NCBI GenBank assembly: GCA_029865515.1
Contig: JAOUGQ010000034.1
Coordinates: 1-16,880, forward strand
Direction: 5' to 3'
Length of the DNA stretch: 16,880 nucleotides
Source: Nitrospirota bacterium
Lineage (GTDB): Bacteria > Nitrospirota > Nitrospiria > Nitrospirales > UBA8639
Translations under genes and position numbers: made by a program
The notes under the pieces: model-generated
What the model was told of the DNA's origin: nothing
The model's input: only the letters and a program-made list of their open reading frames with translations
Databases searched by the model: none
Shown: in pieces, positions 1 to 6,575 of the stretch
How positions within the stretch are numbered: position 1 is the stretch's first letter
Layout: each line of letters begins with the position of its first letter

Positions 1-36
1 GTGCTGTTAGCGCTTCTGTCTTCCAATCGGGGGTAA
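1..36 (+). CDS. possible C-terminal tail of an upstream gene
   Basis: Frame 1 is open from the window edge and reads a short hydrophobic stretch (VLLALLSSNRG) before a TAA at 34-36. This could be the last eleven codons of a gene that begins outside the window. It is too short to assign to a family. Another frame is also open, to a TAG at 55-57, so the choice of frame rests only on the protein-like character of the tail. Confidence 0.2.
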   Translation: MLLALLSSNRG

Positions 37-192
37 GTCTCAAGGAGGCATGCCTCTAGCATTCGAAAAAGGTTGTTGGTATGGTTCGCCTTTCGTTACC
101 GCCTTCAGATGGCCACGGCGCTATCCGGAAGCCTATTTTCATTCTATCCTCATTTTTACTCATGTCGGAACACATCATGGAGTCGTCGAATC

Positions 193-1311
193 GTGAACGT
201 CCCCCTTCTTGATTTGAAATCTCAATACGCCAACATTAAACAGGATATTCAGATGGTGTTGGAAGAAGTGTGCGCGGAGCAAAGCTTTATTCTGGGGCCA
301 CATGTTCAGAAACTGGAGCAGACTCTGGCGTCATATATCGGCACCGACCATGCGATTGGGGTAGCGTCAGGAAGCGATGCGTTACTGTTGTCGTTAATGG
401 AGGTGGGGATTCAACCGGGCGATCGCGTCGTGACGGTCCCGTTTACATTTTTCGCGTCTGCAGGGGTGATATCCCGGCTTCATGCGCGTCCGGTCTTTGT
501 CGATGTGACGCCTGATACGTTCAATTTAGATCCGGCTCACTTGGCTGACACACTTACTCCTGACGTCAAAGCCATTCTTCCCGTTCATCTCTTTGGGCAA
601 TGCGCGGACATGGAAACGATCCTTCAGGTGGCAGACCAACAGGGTATTCCGGTTATTGAGGACGCGTGTCAGGCCATTGGTGCGGCTCGAAACGGTGTCC
701 GAGCCGGCGCGTTTGGACGTACGGGGTGCTTCAGCTTTTTCCCCTCGAAAAATTTAGGTGGATTTGGAGACGGCGGACTCATTACCACGCGGGATCCGCT
801 GGTTGCCGAGCGATTGCAACTCTTGCGTGTTCACGGGAGCCGTTCAGAGTATCATCACCATTTCATCGGCATGAACAGCCGGTTGGACGCGCTGCAAGCT
901 GCCATCCTCCAGGTGAAATTTCAGCATTTGGCACATTGGACTGCCAGGCGGCAAGCGAATGCGGCTTGCTACCAGCGGCTGTTTCATGAATGTGATCTGG
1001 ATGAGCGGCTGACGTGGCCTATCGTGGCATCCGGCAATACGCATGTCTACAACCAATTCACCATTCGCACGCCACAGCGAGACGAACTTAGTGCCTACCT
1101 GACCCGGCAGGGAATAGGAAACCGGATTTATTATCCCGTGCCGTTACATCTTCAGGAATGCTATCAGGTCCTCGGGTACCACAAAGGCGATTTCCCGGTT
1201 TCGGAACAGCTCTCCCAAGAGGTGCTCTCCCTCCCCATTTATCCGGAACTCACACCGGATCAACTCCAGTATGTCGTAGGCACGATCAAAGCCTTCTTTG
1301 ATAGTCATTAA
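193..1311 (+). CDS. DegT/DnrJ/EryC1/StrS-family PLP aminotransferase
   Basis: A 372-residue aminotransferase of the family that puts an amino group on keto-sugars bound to a nucleotide, usually for surface glycans or secondary metabolites. The N-terminus (VPLLDLKSQY) is typical of the family. The PLP pocket is clear: Asp157 in EDACQAIGA, which contacts the pyridine nitrogen, and Lys186 in FFPSKNLGG, which should form the Schiff base. I chose the GTG at 193 over the ATG at 73. The extra 40 residues do not look like the family, and GGAG at 179-182 lies 10 bases before the GTG. Length from this start matches the usual 370 or so. The gene converges on queF and no sugar-modifying partner is visible, so the substrate cannot be named. 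A link to the phosphonate-type cluster downstream is possible but unsupported. Confidence 0.88.
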   Translation: MNVPLLDLKSQYANIKQDIQMVLEEVCAEQSFILGPHVQKLEQTLASYIGTDHAIGVASGSDALLLSLMEVGIQPGDRVVTVPFTFFASAGVISRLHARPVFVDVTPDTFNLDPAHLADTLTPDVKAILPVHLFGQCADMETILQVADQQGIPVIEDACQAIGAARNGVRAGAFGRTGCFSFFPSKNLGGFGDGGLITTRDPLVAERLQLLRVHGSRSEYHHHFIGMNSRLDALQAAILQVKFQHLAHWTARRQANAACYQRLFHECDLDERLTWPIVASGNTHVYNQFTIRTPQRDELSAYLTRQGIGNRIYYPVPLHLQECYQVLGYHKGDFPVSEQLSQEVLSLPIYPELTPDQLQYVVGTIKAFFDSH

Positions 1312-1357
1312 TGCGGTAAGCAAGCGGTAAAACAGAAGGAGACCAAGAGAGGATCGA

Positions 1358-1759
1358 TTAAGGATAGCGGGCTTGGATCACGCTGCGGAGACCGCCTCTG
1401 GCGGTGAATTCCCCGGTCACGGTCGCTGATACCGGACGACAGGCTTTGACAAAATCAGCCAGAATTTTGTTGACCGCATTCTCATAAAAGATGCCGACAT
1501 TCCGATATCCGTGGATGTAGAGTTTGAGCGATTTGAGTTCGATGCAGGACTGGTCGGGTACGTACGTCAAGCGAATCAAGCCAAAATCGGGCAATCCTGT
1601 CTTTGGACAGATCGCGGTGTACTCGGAAATTTCAATGGTGATTTCGTATCCCGGATACTGGTTGGGCCACGTTTCCAGTCTTGGTAATTTGGCGGTCAGA
1701 CCGCTTTTCGCATGCCGTTCCGAATATCCCGATCGGGAACGAGGTTGAGCCTTTTTCAT
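1358..1759 (-). CDS. queF: NADPH-dependent 7-cyano-7-deazaguanine (preQ0) reductase QueF
   Basis: QueF reduces the nitrile of preQ0 to the aminomethyl group of preQ1 in the cytoplasmic route to the tRNA base queuosine. The 133-residue length fits the unimodular (short) class. The catalytic cysteine is Cys51 in AICPKTGLPDF and the general acid is Asp58. The NADPH-binding QueF motif reads ELKSLKLY at 74-81, followed by YRNVGIFYE with the substrate-binding Glu93. The His that precedes this Glu in the Bacillus enzyme is Tyr here. The ATG has no good Shine-Dalgarno sequence. Upstream there is at best a weak promoter (TTGCGA, 18 bases, TAGACT on the - strand, around 1805-1834). I see no preQ1 riboswitch. 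No other queuosine gene is in the window, so it appears to be a stand-alone gene. Confidence 0.95.
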   Translation of the reverse strand: MKKAQPRSRSGYSERHAKSGLTAKLPRLETWPNQYPGYEITIEISEYTAICPKTGLPDFGLIRLTYVPDQSCIELKSLKLYIHGYRNVGIFYENAVNKILADFVKACRPVSATVTGEFTARGGLRSVIQARYP

Positions 1760-1850
1760 AAGTTGAAGATCAAATCCATAGAGTTTATTGATCAGGGAGG
1801 CCAGTCTACTCTTTTCTGAAATTTCCTCGCAACCTCATGCCGCAGTTTTC

Positions 1851-1879
1851 TTGAGAATACCACTACCCTGGGCTATAAT
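1851..1879 (+). promoter_or_regulatory. sigma-70-type promoter of the phosphonate-type operon
   Basis: TTGAGA at 1851-1856 and a perfect TATAAT at 1874-1879 are separated by exactly 17 bases. This is the strongest promoter-like sequence I see in the window. Transcription would start near 1886 and leave a leader of about 125 bases before the first gene at 2012. The leader contains no structure I recognise. The position, between divergent queF and the six-gene + strand block, fits an operon promoter. Confidence 0.65.
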
Positions 1880-2011
1880 CGCCTGTCCTTTTCGGCACGC
1901 ATCTCACGTTACTCATAATTCCAAGGTACCCTCGCCTCTGTCCGGTCTGTTTGGATGGGGCGCCTCATGTTTCAATAAGCCTGGGGAAAGTTCTGGAGTC
2001 TCTCTAAGAAT

Positions 2012-2515
2012 ATGGCCATGTTAGAAGCCGACGATTTTGTGAAAGGCCTGCAAGGCATTGGGTTCGATTTTTTTACCGGTGTTCCAGACACTATTCTAGG
2101 CGGAATCATTGCCCATTTAACGGAGGAACGGTTGTATACCCCGGCGGTCCGTGAGGATGAAGCCGTAGCGATGGCAGCGGGGGCCTACCTGGGCGGGAAA
2201 ATCCCCGCGGTGCTGATGCAAAACTCCGGCCTAGGCAATGCTCTCAATGTCCTGGCTTCTCTCAATTTGATTTATCAGATTCCATGTTTGCTGTTGGTCT
2301 CCTGGCGTGGTTTCGAGGGCAAGGATGCTCCCGAACATCTGGTGATGGGGGAAACCATGACGAAACTTTTGGATACGGTGCGGATTCCCCACCGGACGCT
2401 TTCGGGGGAGACGATCGTGGAGGATCTGCAATGGACCGCAAAAACCTTTATGGAGAAGCGGATTCCTGTGGCGTTATTGTTGAAAAAAGGCATCGTGAAA
2501 ACCATTCAGCCCTAG
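2012..2515 (+). CDS. phosphonopyruvate/sulfopyruvate-type decarboxylase, alpha (Pyr-domain) subunit
   Basis: This 167-residue protein matches the N-terminal half of thiamine-diphosphate-dependent phosphonopyruvate decarboxylase and the ComD subunit of sulfopyruvate decarboxylase. Key segments are FTGVPDTILGG near residue 21, REDEAVAMAAG at 47-57, whose Glu48 aligns with the Glu that activates the cofactor, and MQNSGLGNALN near 70. The catalytic unit would be completed at the dimer interface by the product of the next gene. The pair would decarboxylate 3-phosphonopyruvate to phosphonoacetaldehyde; the aminotransferase and cytidylyltransferase downstream favour this over sulfopyruvate. The start is ATG 2012; GGAG at 1995-1998 is rather distant, and ATG 2018 is a less likely alternative. 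Being split rather than a single chain of about 380 residues is ComDE-like, which leaves the substrate open. Confidence 0.85.
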   Translation: MAMLEADDFVKGLQGIGFDFFTGVPDTILGGIIAHLTEERLYTPAVREDEAVAMAAGAYLGGKIPAVLMQNSGLGNALNVLASLNLIYQIPCLLLVSWRGFEGKDAPEHLVMGETMTKLLDTVRIPHRTLSGETIVEDLQWTAKTFMEKRIPVALLLKKGIVKTIQP

Positions 2516-2534
2516 GAGGGCGTTGAAGAAGCAT

Positions 2535-2557
2535 GCCCTGAGCCTTGCCGAAGGGGC
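2535..2557. repeat. palindrome-like extragenic repeat unit
   Basis: The gap between the two decarboxylase subunits contains a 23-base element with outer arms GCCCT and AGGGGC around a core GAGCCTTGCCGA. It closely resembles the dispersed short repeat known from many bacterial genomes that reads CCCTGAG-CTTGTCGA-AGGG. In RNA the arms could form a short stem. Only this copy is present in the window, so calling it a dispersed repeat rests on resemblance from memory. It ends 12 bases before the ribosome binding site of the beta subunit. Confidence 0.5.
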
Positions 2558-2581
2558 CGCACAGGTTTTGGAGAACCGAAG

Positions 2582-3163
2582 ATGATTGGACCAGAAGAAG
2601 GTGTGATGCAGAGCCGGGCACAGGCGATGGCGGCCATTTTGGAATTGATGACCGATCAACCCCTGATTGTCTGCAACGGGTTTCCATCCCGTGAAGCCTG
2701 TAAACTCCGTGATCGGGATCAAAACTTCTATATGATTGGCTCGATGGGGGCGACGGCTGGCATTGGATTGGGATTGGCCCTGGCTCGGCCCGGGAAAACG
2801 GTGGTTGTTTTTGATGGCGATGGGAATGTGCTGATGAGTCTTGGAACCTTGGCCACCATCGGCGCATTGAAGCCAAAAAATCTGATTCATGTGGTGTTCG
2901 ATAACGAGGTGTATGGCACCACCGGTAATCAACCGACCTATTCCAGGGTTGTGGGATTGGACAAAATGGCCAAAGCTGCGGGGTACCTGAATGTAGAACG
3001 AGTCTGGGAGCGAGAAGATATTGTGTATGAGTTTAAATCGATGTTAGGGGAAGAGGGTCCGAGCTTTCTGCTGGTGAAGGTGAATGAACAGCTCGAAGAA
3101 GCGGATCGAATTGCCCTGGCTCCGGCGGAACTGACGAAACGGTTTAAGGGGAGTGTCTCCTAA
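2582..3163 (+). CDS. phosphonopyruvate/sulfopyruvate-type decarboxylase, beta (PP-domain) subunit
   Basis: This 193-residue protein is the diphosphate-binding half of the enzyme begun by the previous gene. The thiamine diphosphate motif is present: GDGN at 79-82 and the closing Asp107-Asn108 in VVFDNEVYGTTG. FYMIGSMGATAGIGLGLA near 49-66 is typical of both ComE and the C-terminal half of phosphonopyruvate decarboxylase. The ATG at 2582 has GGAG at 2570-2573, 8 bases upstream; a start at 2606 would remove a short non-conserved lead. It is separated from the alpha gene by 66 bases that hold a repeat-like element. The two chains should assemble into one cytoplasmic enzyme that makes the aldehyde used by the following aminotransferase. 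Whether it prefers phosphonopyruvate or sulfopyruvate cannot be read from the sequence alone. Confidence 0.86.
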   Translation: MIGPEEGVMQSRAQAMAAILELMTDQPLIVCNGFPSREACKLRDRDQNFYMIGSMGATAGIGLGLALARPGKTVVVFDGDGNVLMSLGTLATIGALKPKNLIHVVFDNEVYGTTGNQPTYSRVVGLDKMAKAAGYLNVERVWEREDIVYEFKSMLGEEGPSFLLVKVNEQLEEADRIALAPAELTKRFKGSVS

Positions 3164-3227
3164 GGCAGGATGTGTTTCGTGTGGAAGCCTAATCGGCAGG
3201 GTGTAAAGGGATAAGGAATAGCGATTT

Positions 3228-4310
3228 ATGATTTTATTAAATCCCGGTCCGGTCAATGTGTCTGATCGAGTCCGTAACGCGTTACTTCAACCGGATATCT
3301 GTCATCGAGAATCGGAATTCTCGGAGTTACTGGCCGATATACGTCAAAAATTGTTGAAGGCATTTGTTCCTGGGGAGGAAGATGAGTACACCGCCATTGT
3401 CCTGACGGGTTCCGGGACGGCCGCCGTGGAGGCGGCCCTCATGTCCAGTATGCCCGTTGGGAAGCGGGCGATGGTGATTACCAATGGTGTGTATGGTCAA
3501 CGGATGTCTTCCATGATTCTCACTCAACGATTGGGGACGCCGGACTTAAAGTACGACTGGGGAGTTGCGCCGGATCCTCAAACGGTGGATTTGGCGCTGA
3601 AACAGCACCCGGAGGTGCACACCGTCGCGATGGTTCACCATGAAACCACCCTGGGGATGATTAATCCGGTGAAAGAAATTGCGGAGATTGTCGACCGGCA
3701 TAATCGGGTGTTTCTGCTGGACTCCGTCAGCGGGTTGGGTGGAGAAACTCTGGATATTGCGGGAAATAAGATTTACATGGTCGCGGGCGCTGCTCAGAAA
3801 TGTATTCAAGGATTCCCGGGGGCCGCCTTTGTGCTGGTGCGAAAAGGGTTTATGGAGCGGGTGATGAAGTATCCCAAGCGGTGCTGGTATTTAAATCTGG
3901 CCAATTATTATGAAGAGCAAGAGCGGGGGACAATTCCGTTTACTCCCGCAGTGCAGGTCTATTATGCCTTCCGGGAAGCCCTCAATGAACTATTAGAAGA
4001 AGGGGTCGAGAATCGGATTCAACGATTTCAGGGATATGCCGCCACGATCCGGACCCGTTTGGAAGAGTGGGGGGTGAAACCGGTGCTGGCTCCCGCTCTT
4101 CGAGGTAATACCTTAACGGCGTTTTATCTCCCTGAAGGGTGTTCCTACCAATGGCTTCATGACGGGTTGAAACAATCCGGGTATGTGATCTATGCCGGAC
4201 AAGGACAGTTAGAAGAGAAAATTTTCCGTGTGGCCAACATTGGGGCCCTCACCAGTCAGGATATTGATGGATTTGTATCTGCTTTTCAAACGACCGTAGC
4301 GAGGGCGTAA
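3228..4310 (+). CDS. class V PLP aminotransferase, probable 2-aminoethylphosphonate aminotransferase
   Basis: A 360-residue class V (fold type I) aminotransferase related to PhnW and to alanine-glyoxylate aminotransferases. It begins ILLNPGPVNVSDRVRNALL and has DICHRESEF, as I recall for enzymes in phosphonate-making clusters. Asp165 in FLLDSVSGLGG should hold the PLP nitrogen and Lys191 in AGAAQKCIQGFPG should be the Schiff-base lysine. In this setting it would work in the biosynthetic direction, converting phosphonoacetaldehyde to 2-aminoethylphosphonate, with the amino donor unknown. AAGGA at 3213-3217 lies 10 bases before the ATG. It follows the decarboxylase beta gene by 64 bases and is 2 bases from the cytidylyltransferase gene. 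In a sulfonate pathway the same enzyme type would make taurine, but the downstream cytidylyltransferase argues for a phosphonate. Confidence 0.83.
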   Translation: MILLNPGPVNVSDRVRNALLQPDICHRESEFSELLADIRQKLLKAFVPGEEDEYTAIVLTGSGTAAVEAALMSSMPVGKRAMVITNGVYGQRMSSMILTQRLGTPDLKYDWGVAPDPQTVDLALKQHPEVHTVAMVHHETTLGMINPVKEIAEIVDRHNRVFLLDSVSGLGGETLDIAGNKIYMVAGAAQKCIQGFPGAAFVLVRKGFMERVMKYPKRCWYLNLANYYEEQERGTIPFTPAVQVYYAFREALNELLEEGVENRIQRFQGYAATIRTRLEEWGVKPVLAPALRGNTLTAFYLPEGCSYQWLHDGLKQSGYVIYAGQGQLEEKIFRVANIGALTSQDIDGFVSAFQTTVARA

Positions 4311-4312
4311 GC

Positions 4313-5080
4313 GTGAAAGCGATTATTTTCGCGGCAGGCGTCGGACGGCGGTTGCAGGGTGTCACCCAGGGACGACCGAAGTGCCTGGTCGAAATTGGCG
4401 GGCGGACGTTGTTATCTCGTCATGTGGAGTATCTCGGGCGCTTAGGTGTGCGACAGGTGGTGTTGGTCGTGGGGTATGCTCAAGAGCATATTCGACAGGC
4501 CATGGCGGCTGATCCCTTTGCCCAGGATATCCGGTGGGTCGTGAATGAACAGTTTACGCGTGGGAGTATGACCTCACTTTGGGCAGCCCGGTCCGAGATG
4601 GATGACGATGTTGTGTTAATGGATGCCGATGTTCTGTACGCCCCAACCATTCTGGCGCGACTGCTTCATTCCCCTATGCCCACCGCGTTGTTAATGGATG
4701 ACTCGGTCAAGCAGGAATCCGAAGAATGTATGATTGCCGCCAAGTCTGGTCGAGTCCTCACCTTAAGCAAAAATTTGCCACCCGCCTCTGTCTATGATGA
4801 AGCCGGCGAGGGGGTCGGATTTCTCAAAGTCCAGAAACAGGATATTCCAGCCTTGTTGCAATCCGTGCAGGCTCAGGTAGAAGCTGGAGCACTTGATTTG
4901 GAATATGAGGACGCGCTAAAAGATTTTTTCCATGAGGTGGCGGTGGGATACGAGAAAATCGGCGGCATTCCTTGGATTGAAATTGATTTTCCTGAGGATA
5001 TAGAACGGGCATTTTCTGAGATCTTGCCTGCCGTGAATGCAATGGAGAATAATACCTTCATCACGCCCGTGATCCGGTAG
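4313..5080 (+). CDS. PntC-like nucleotidyltransferase, probable aminoethylphosphonate cytidylyltransferase
   Basis: A 255-residue single-domain nucleotidyltransferase of the LicC/PntC type. The nucleotide-binding loop is AAGVGRRL at 7-14, with RPKCL at 21-25 in place of the usual KP-K-L. The metal-binding site is DAD at 104-106, and the C-terminal half has GVGFLKV near 167 and WIEIDFPED at 221-229, a segment typical of phosphocholine and phosphonate cytidylyltransferases. The likely reaction is CTP plus 2-aminoethylphosphonate to CMP-aminoethylphosphonate, which activates the phosphonate for transfer to a lipid or glycan. The GTG start lies 2 bases after the aminotransferase stop, with GAGGG at 4301-4305, so the two are probably translationally coupled. 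In other bacteria PntC is found fused to this kind of aminotransferase, which supports the pairing. Phosphocholine or phosphoethanolamine activation is the main alternative. Confidence 0.78.
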   Translation: MKAIIFAAGVGRRLQGVTQGRPKCLVEIGGRTLLSRHVEYLGRLGVRQVVLVVGYAQEHIRQAMAADPFAQDIRWVVNEQFTRGSMTSLWAARSEMDDDVVLMDADVLYAPTILARLLHSPMPTALLMDDSVKQESEECMIAAKSGRVLTLSKNLPPASVYDEAGEGVGFLKVQKQDIPALLQSVQAQVEAGALDLEYEDALKDFFHEVAVGYEKIGGIPWIEIDFPEDIERAFSEILPAVNAMENNTFITPVIR

Positions 5081-5090
5081 CAGAGAAGTT

Positions 5091-6575
5091 ATGGATGGAA
5101 CACTCAAGCAAGAAGCCACCCACGCGGTCGATACGGCCGTGTTATTGACCTCGGTGGGCGTCTTTGATCATGGAGGGGCAGGGACCGGAGAAGCTGTCCC
5201 CAGTCCTCTGATGCGTGTCGGAGGCATGACGCTTTTTCAACGGGCGGTGTTCACCTTGCAGCGAGGCGGAATCTCGCAAATTTGGGTGTTGGCGGGGTCA
5301 GAGGAGCAAGCCCTTCGTCAGCTTCTTCGTGAAGATAGTCGGATACAGGCCGCGGTGCGTTGGTTACCGGTGCGCGAATTCCCTCCTCATGACCCACAAA
5401 CCTGGGAAACCCTCGCTGAGGAAATTAATGGAGCCTGCATGATCGTGGGGTGCCACACGGTATATGCTCCATCCTTGGTCCAGCGCTTGAGAAATGAAGG
5501 ATCTCAAGGGAAAGCGGTGGTGGTGGTTGGTCATCCTGAGGAAGGGCATCACGGGGGCAATCCCGGGGTGGTGTTACGGCCTGAAGGGCTTGAAGGACGA
5601 ACCACCTCAACGGTGGTCTTCCATGATCCTGCAATTTCCCAGCCGACATCTCCCAAACCCACATCCCAGGCTAAAGACCTGAGCCGGTTACCGCTTCTCG
5701 GCGATTTGATGGTCCTGCCAGCTAGGCTCTTAGGAATTTCTGGTGTGTTGCAAGCTAATGGCACCAATCCCCTCCGGTTGGCCCTGGAACAAGCGGCGGT
5801 CGAAGGGACGATTCAGACAATCGGCGGGGCTTCACATTCCTTCAGAGATGTCCGTGGTCCCAGGGGACCACAATTGGCTGAGCGGACGTTGTTGCACGAA
5901 CTCCAAACACTCAAGGGTGGCCTGGACGGGTTGGTGGACCGGTATGTGAATCGCAAATGTTCAGGTCTCCTCACTCGAGGGTTTTTGCGGTTAGGTTGGT
6001 CACCGAATACGATCACGATGGTGTCCTTGGCCGTGGGGTTGGTGGCCGCCGCCCTGTTCGTCCCTGGATCGTTGGAGCTGGCCCTGCTCGGAGCTCTCGT
6101 TTTGCAATTATCCGTCATTATTGATTGCTGTGACGGGGAGGTCGCCCGTCTGACTTTTTCAGAATCAAAATTTGGTCAAGAACTCGATATTTGGGCGGAT
6201 AATATCGTGCACATCGTGGTGTTTGCCGGCATTGCCTGCGGCGCGTTTCTTCATGGGCCTTGGGAGCAGACCAATCTCCCTCTTCTGCTTGGTGCCTCCG
6301 CTGTTATGGCGAATGTTGTGTCCTTATTGTTAGTCAATCATGCCCGTCGCCTGCGTGGCCGTCCTCGTGAACTTCGGCAACTGACAGAACAGGAACGGGC
6401 CAATATTGAATTTATGCTGGGCAAGGTCGCCAATCGTGATTTTTCGGTTATCGTCTTGCTTTGCGCAGGGTTCGGTTTCCTTCACTGGTTTTTAGCTCTG
6501 GCCGCGATCGGCACCTGGGTTTTTGTCATGTTAATGGCCTGGATGCTTCGTCGAAGTCTCATCCCTCGTGCTTAA
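5091..6575 (+). CDS. fusion of a degenerate nucleotidyltransferase-like domain and a CDP-alcohol phosphotransferase
   Basis: A 494-residue two-part protein. Residues of about 15-250 resemble a sugar nucleotidyltransferase fold (PLMRVGGMTLFQRAV near 39-53, IWVLAG at 64-69), but the Gly-rich nucleotide loop and the KP motif are missing, so it may not be catalytic. From about 275 on it is a membrane CDP-alcohol phosphotransferase, with GGLDGLVDRYVNRK leading into several hydrophobic segments. Its signature D-x2-D-G-x2-A-R-x8-G-x3-D-x3-D is intact, at Asp345, Asp348, Gly349, Ala352, Arg353, Gly362, Asp366 and Asp370. The architecture recalls the inositol-phosphate cytidylyltransferase/di-inositol-phosphate synthase fusions of thermophiles. 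Here it most likely takes a CMP-activated head group, such as CMP-aminoethylphosphonate from the gene before, and transfers it to a lipid or polyol at the inner membrane. It starts 10 bases after the cytidylyltransferase stop and overlaps the next gene by 8 bases. Confidence 0.8.
   Translation: MDGTLKQEATHAVDTAVLLTSVGVFDHGGAGTGEAVPSPLMRVGGMTLFQRAVFTLQRGGISQIWVLAGSEEQALRQLLREDSRIQAAVRWLPVREFPPHDPQTWETLAEEINGACMIVGCHTVYAPSLVQRLRNEGSQGKAVVVVGHPEEGHHGGNPGVVLRPEGLEGRTTSTVVFHDPAISQPTSPKPTSQAKDLSRLPLLGDLMVLPARLLGISGVLQANGTNPLRLALEQAAVEGTIQTIGGASHSFRDVRGPRGPQLAERTLLHELQTLKGGLDGLVDRYVNRKCSGLLTRGFLRLGWSPNTITMVSLAVGLVAAALFVPGSLELALLGALVLQLSVIIDCCDGEVARLTFSESKFGQELDIWADNIVHIVVFAGIACGAFLHGPWEQTNLPLLLGASAVMANVVSLLLVNHARRLRGRPRELRQLTEQERANIEFMLGKVANRDFSVIVLLCAGFGFLHWFLALAAIGTWVFVMLMAWMLRRSLIPRA

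Noticed and set aside
50..196. A 48-codon + strand reading frame that ends in a GTGA overlap with the aminotransferase start
   Set aside because: The only AGGAGG (43-48) is one base from its ATG, too close to work, and the translation has no protein-like pattern. GGAG at 179-182 already explains the downstream start.
1760..1850. preQ1 riboswitch upstream of queF
   Set aside because: I looked on the - strand for the small C-rich-loop hairpin and A-rich tail that pair with the ribosome binding site and found neither.
1922..1930. CAAGGTACC, shared with the hairpin near 8204-8212
   Set aside because: A nine-base match can occur by chance in a window of this size, and the flanks do not match.
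1788..2024. 78-codon + strand frame between queF and the decarboxylase alpha gene
   Set aside because: It covers the operon promoter, has no recognisable motif, and overlaps the true start at 2012.
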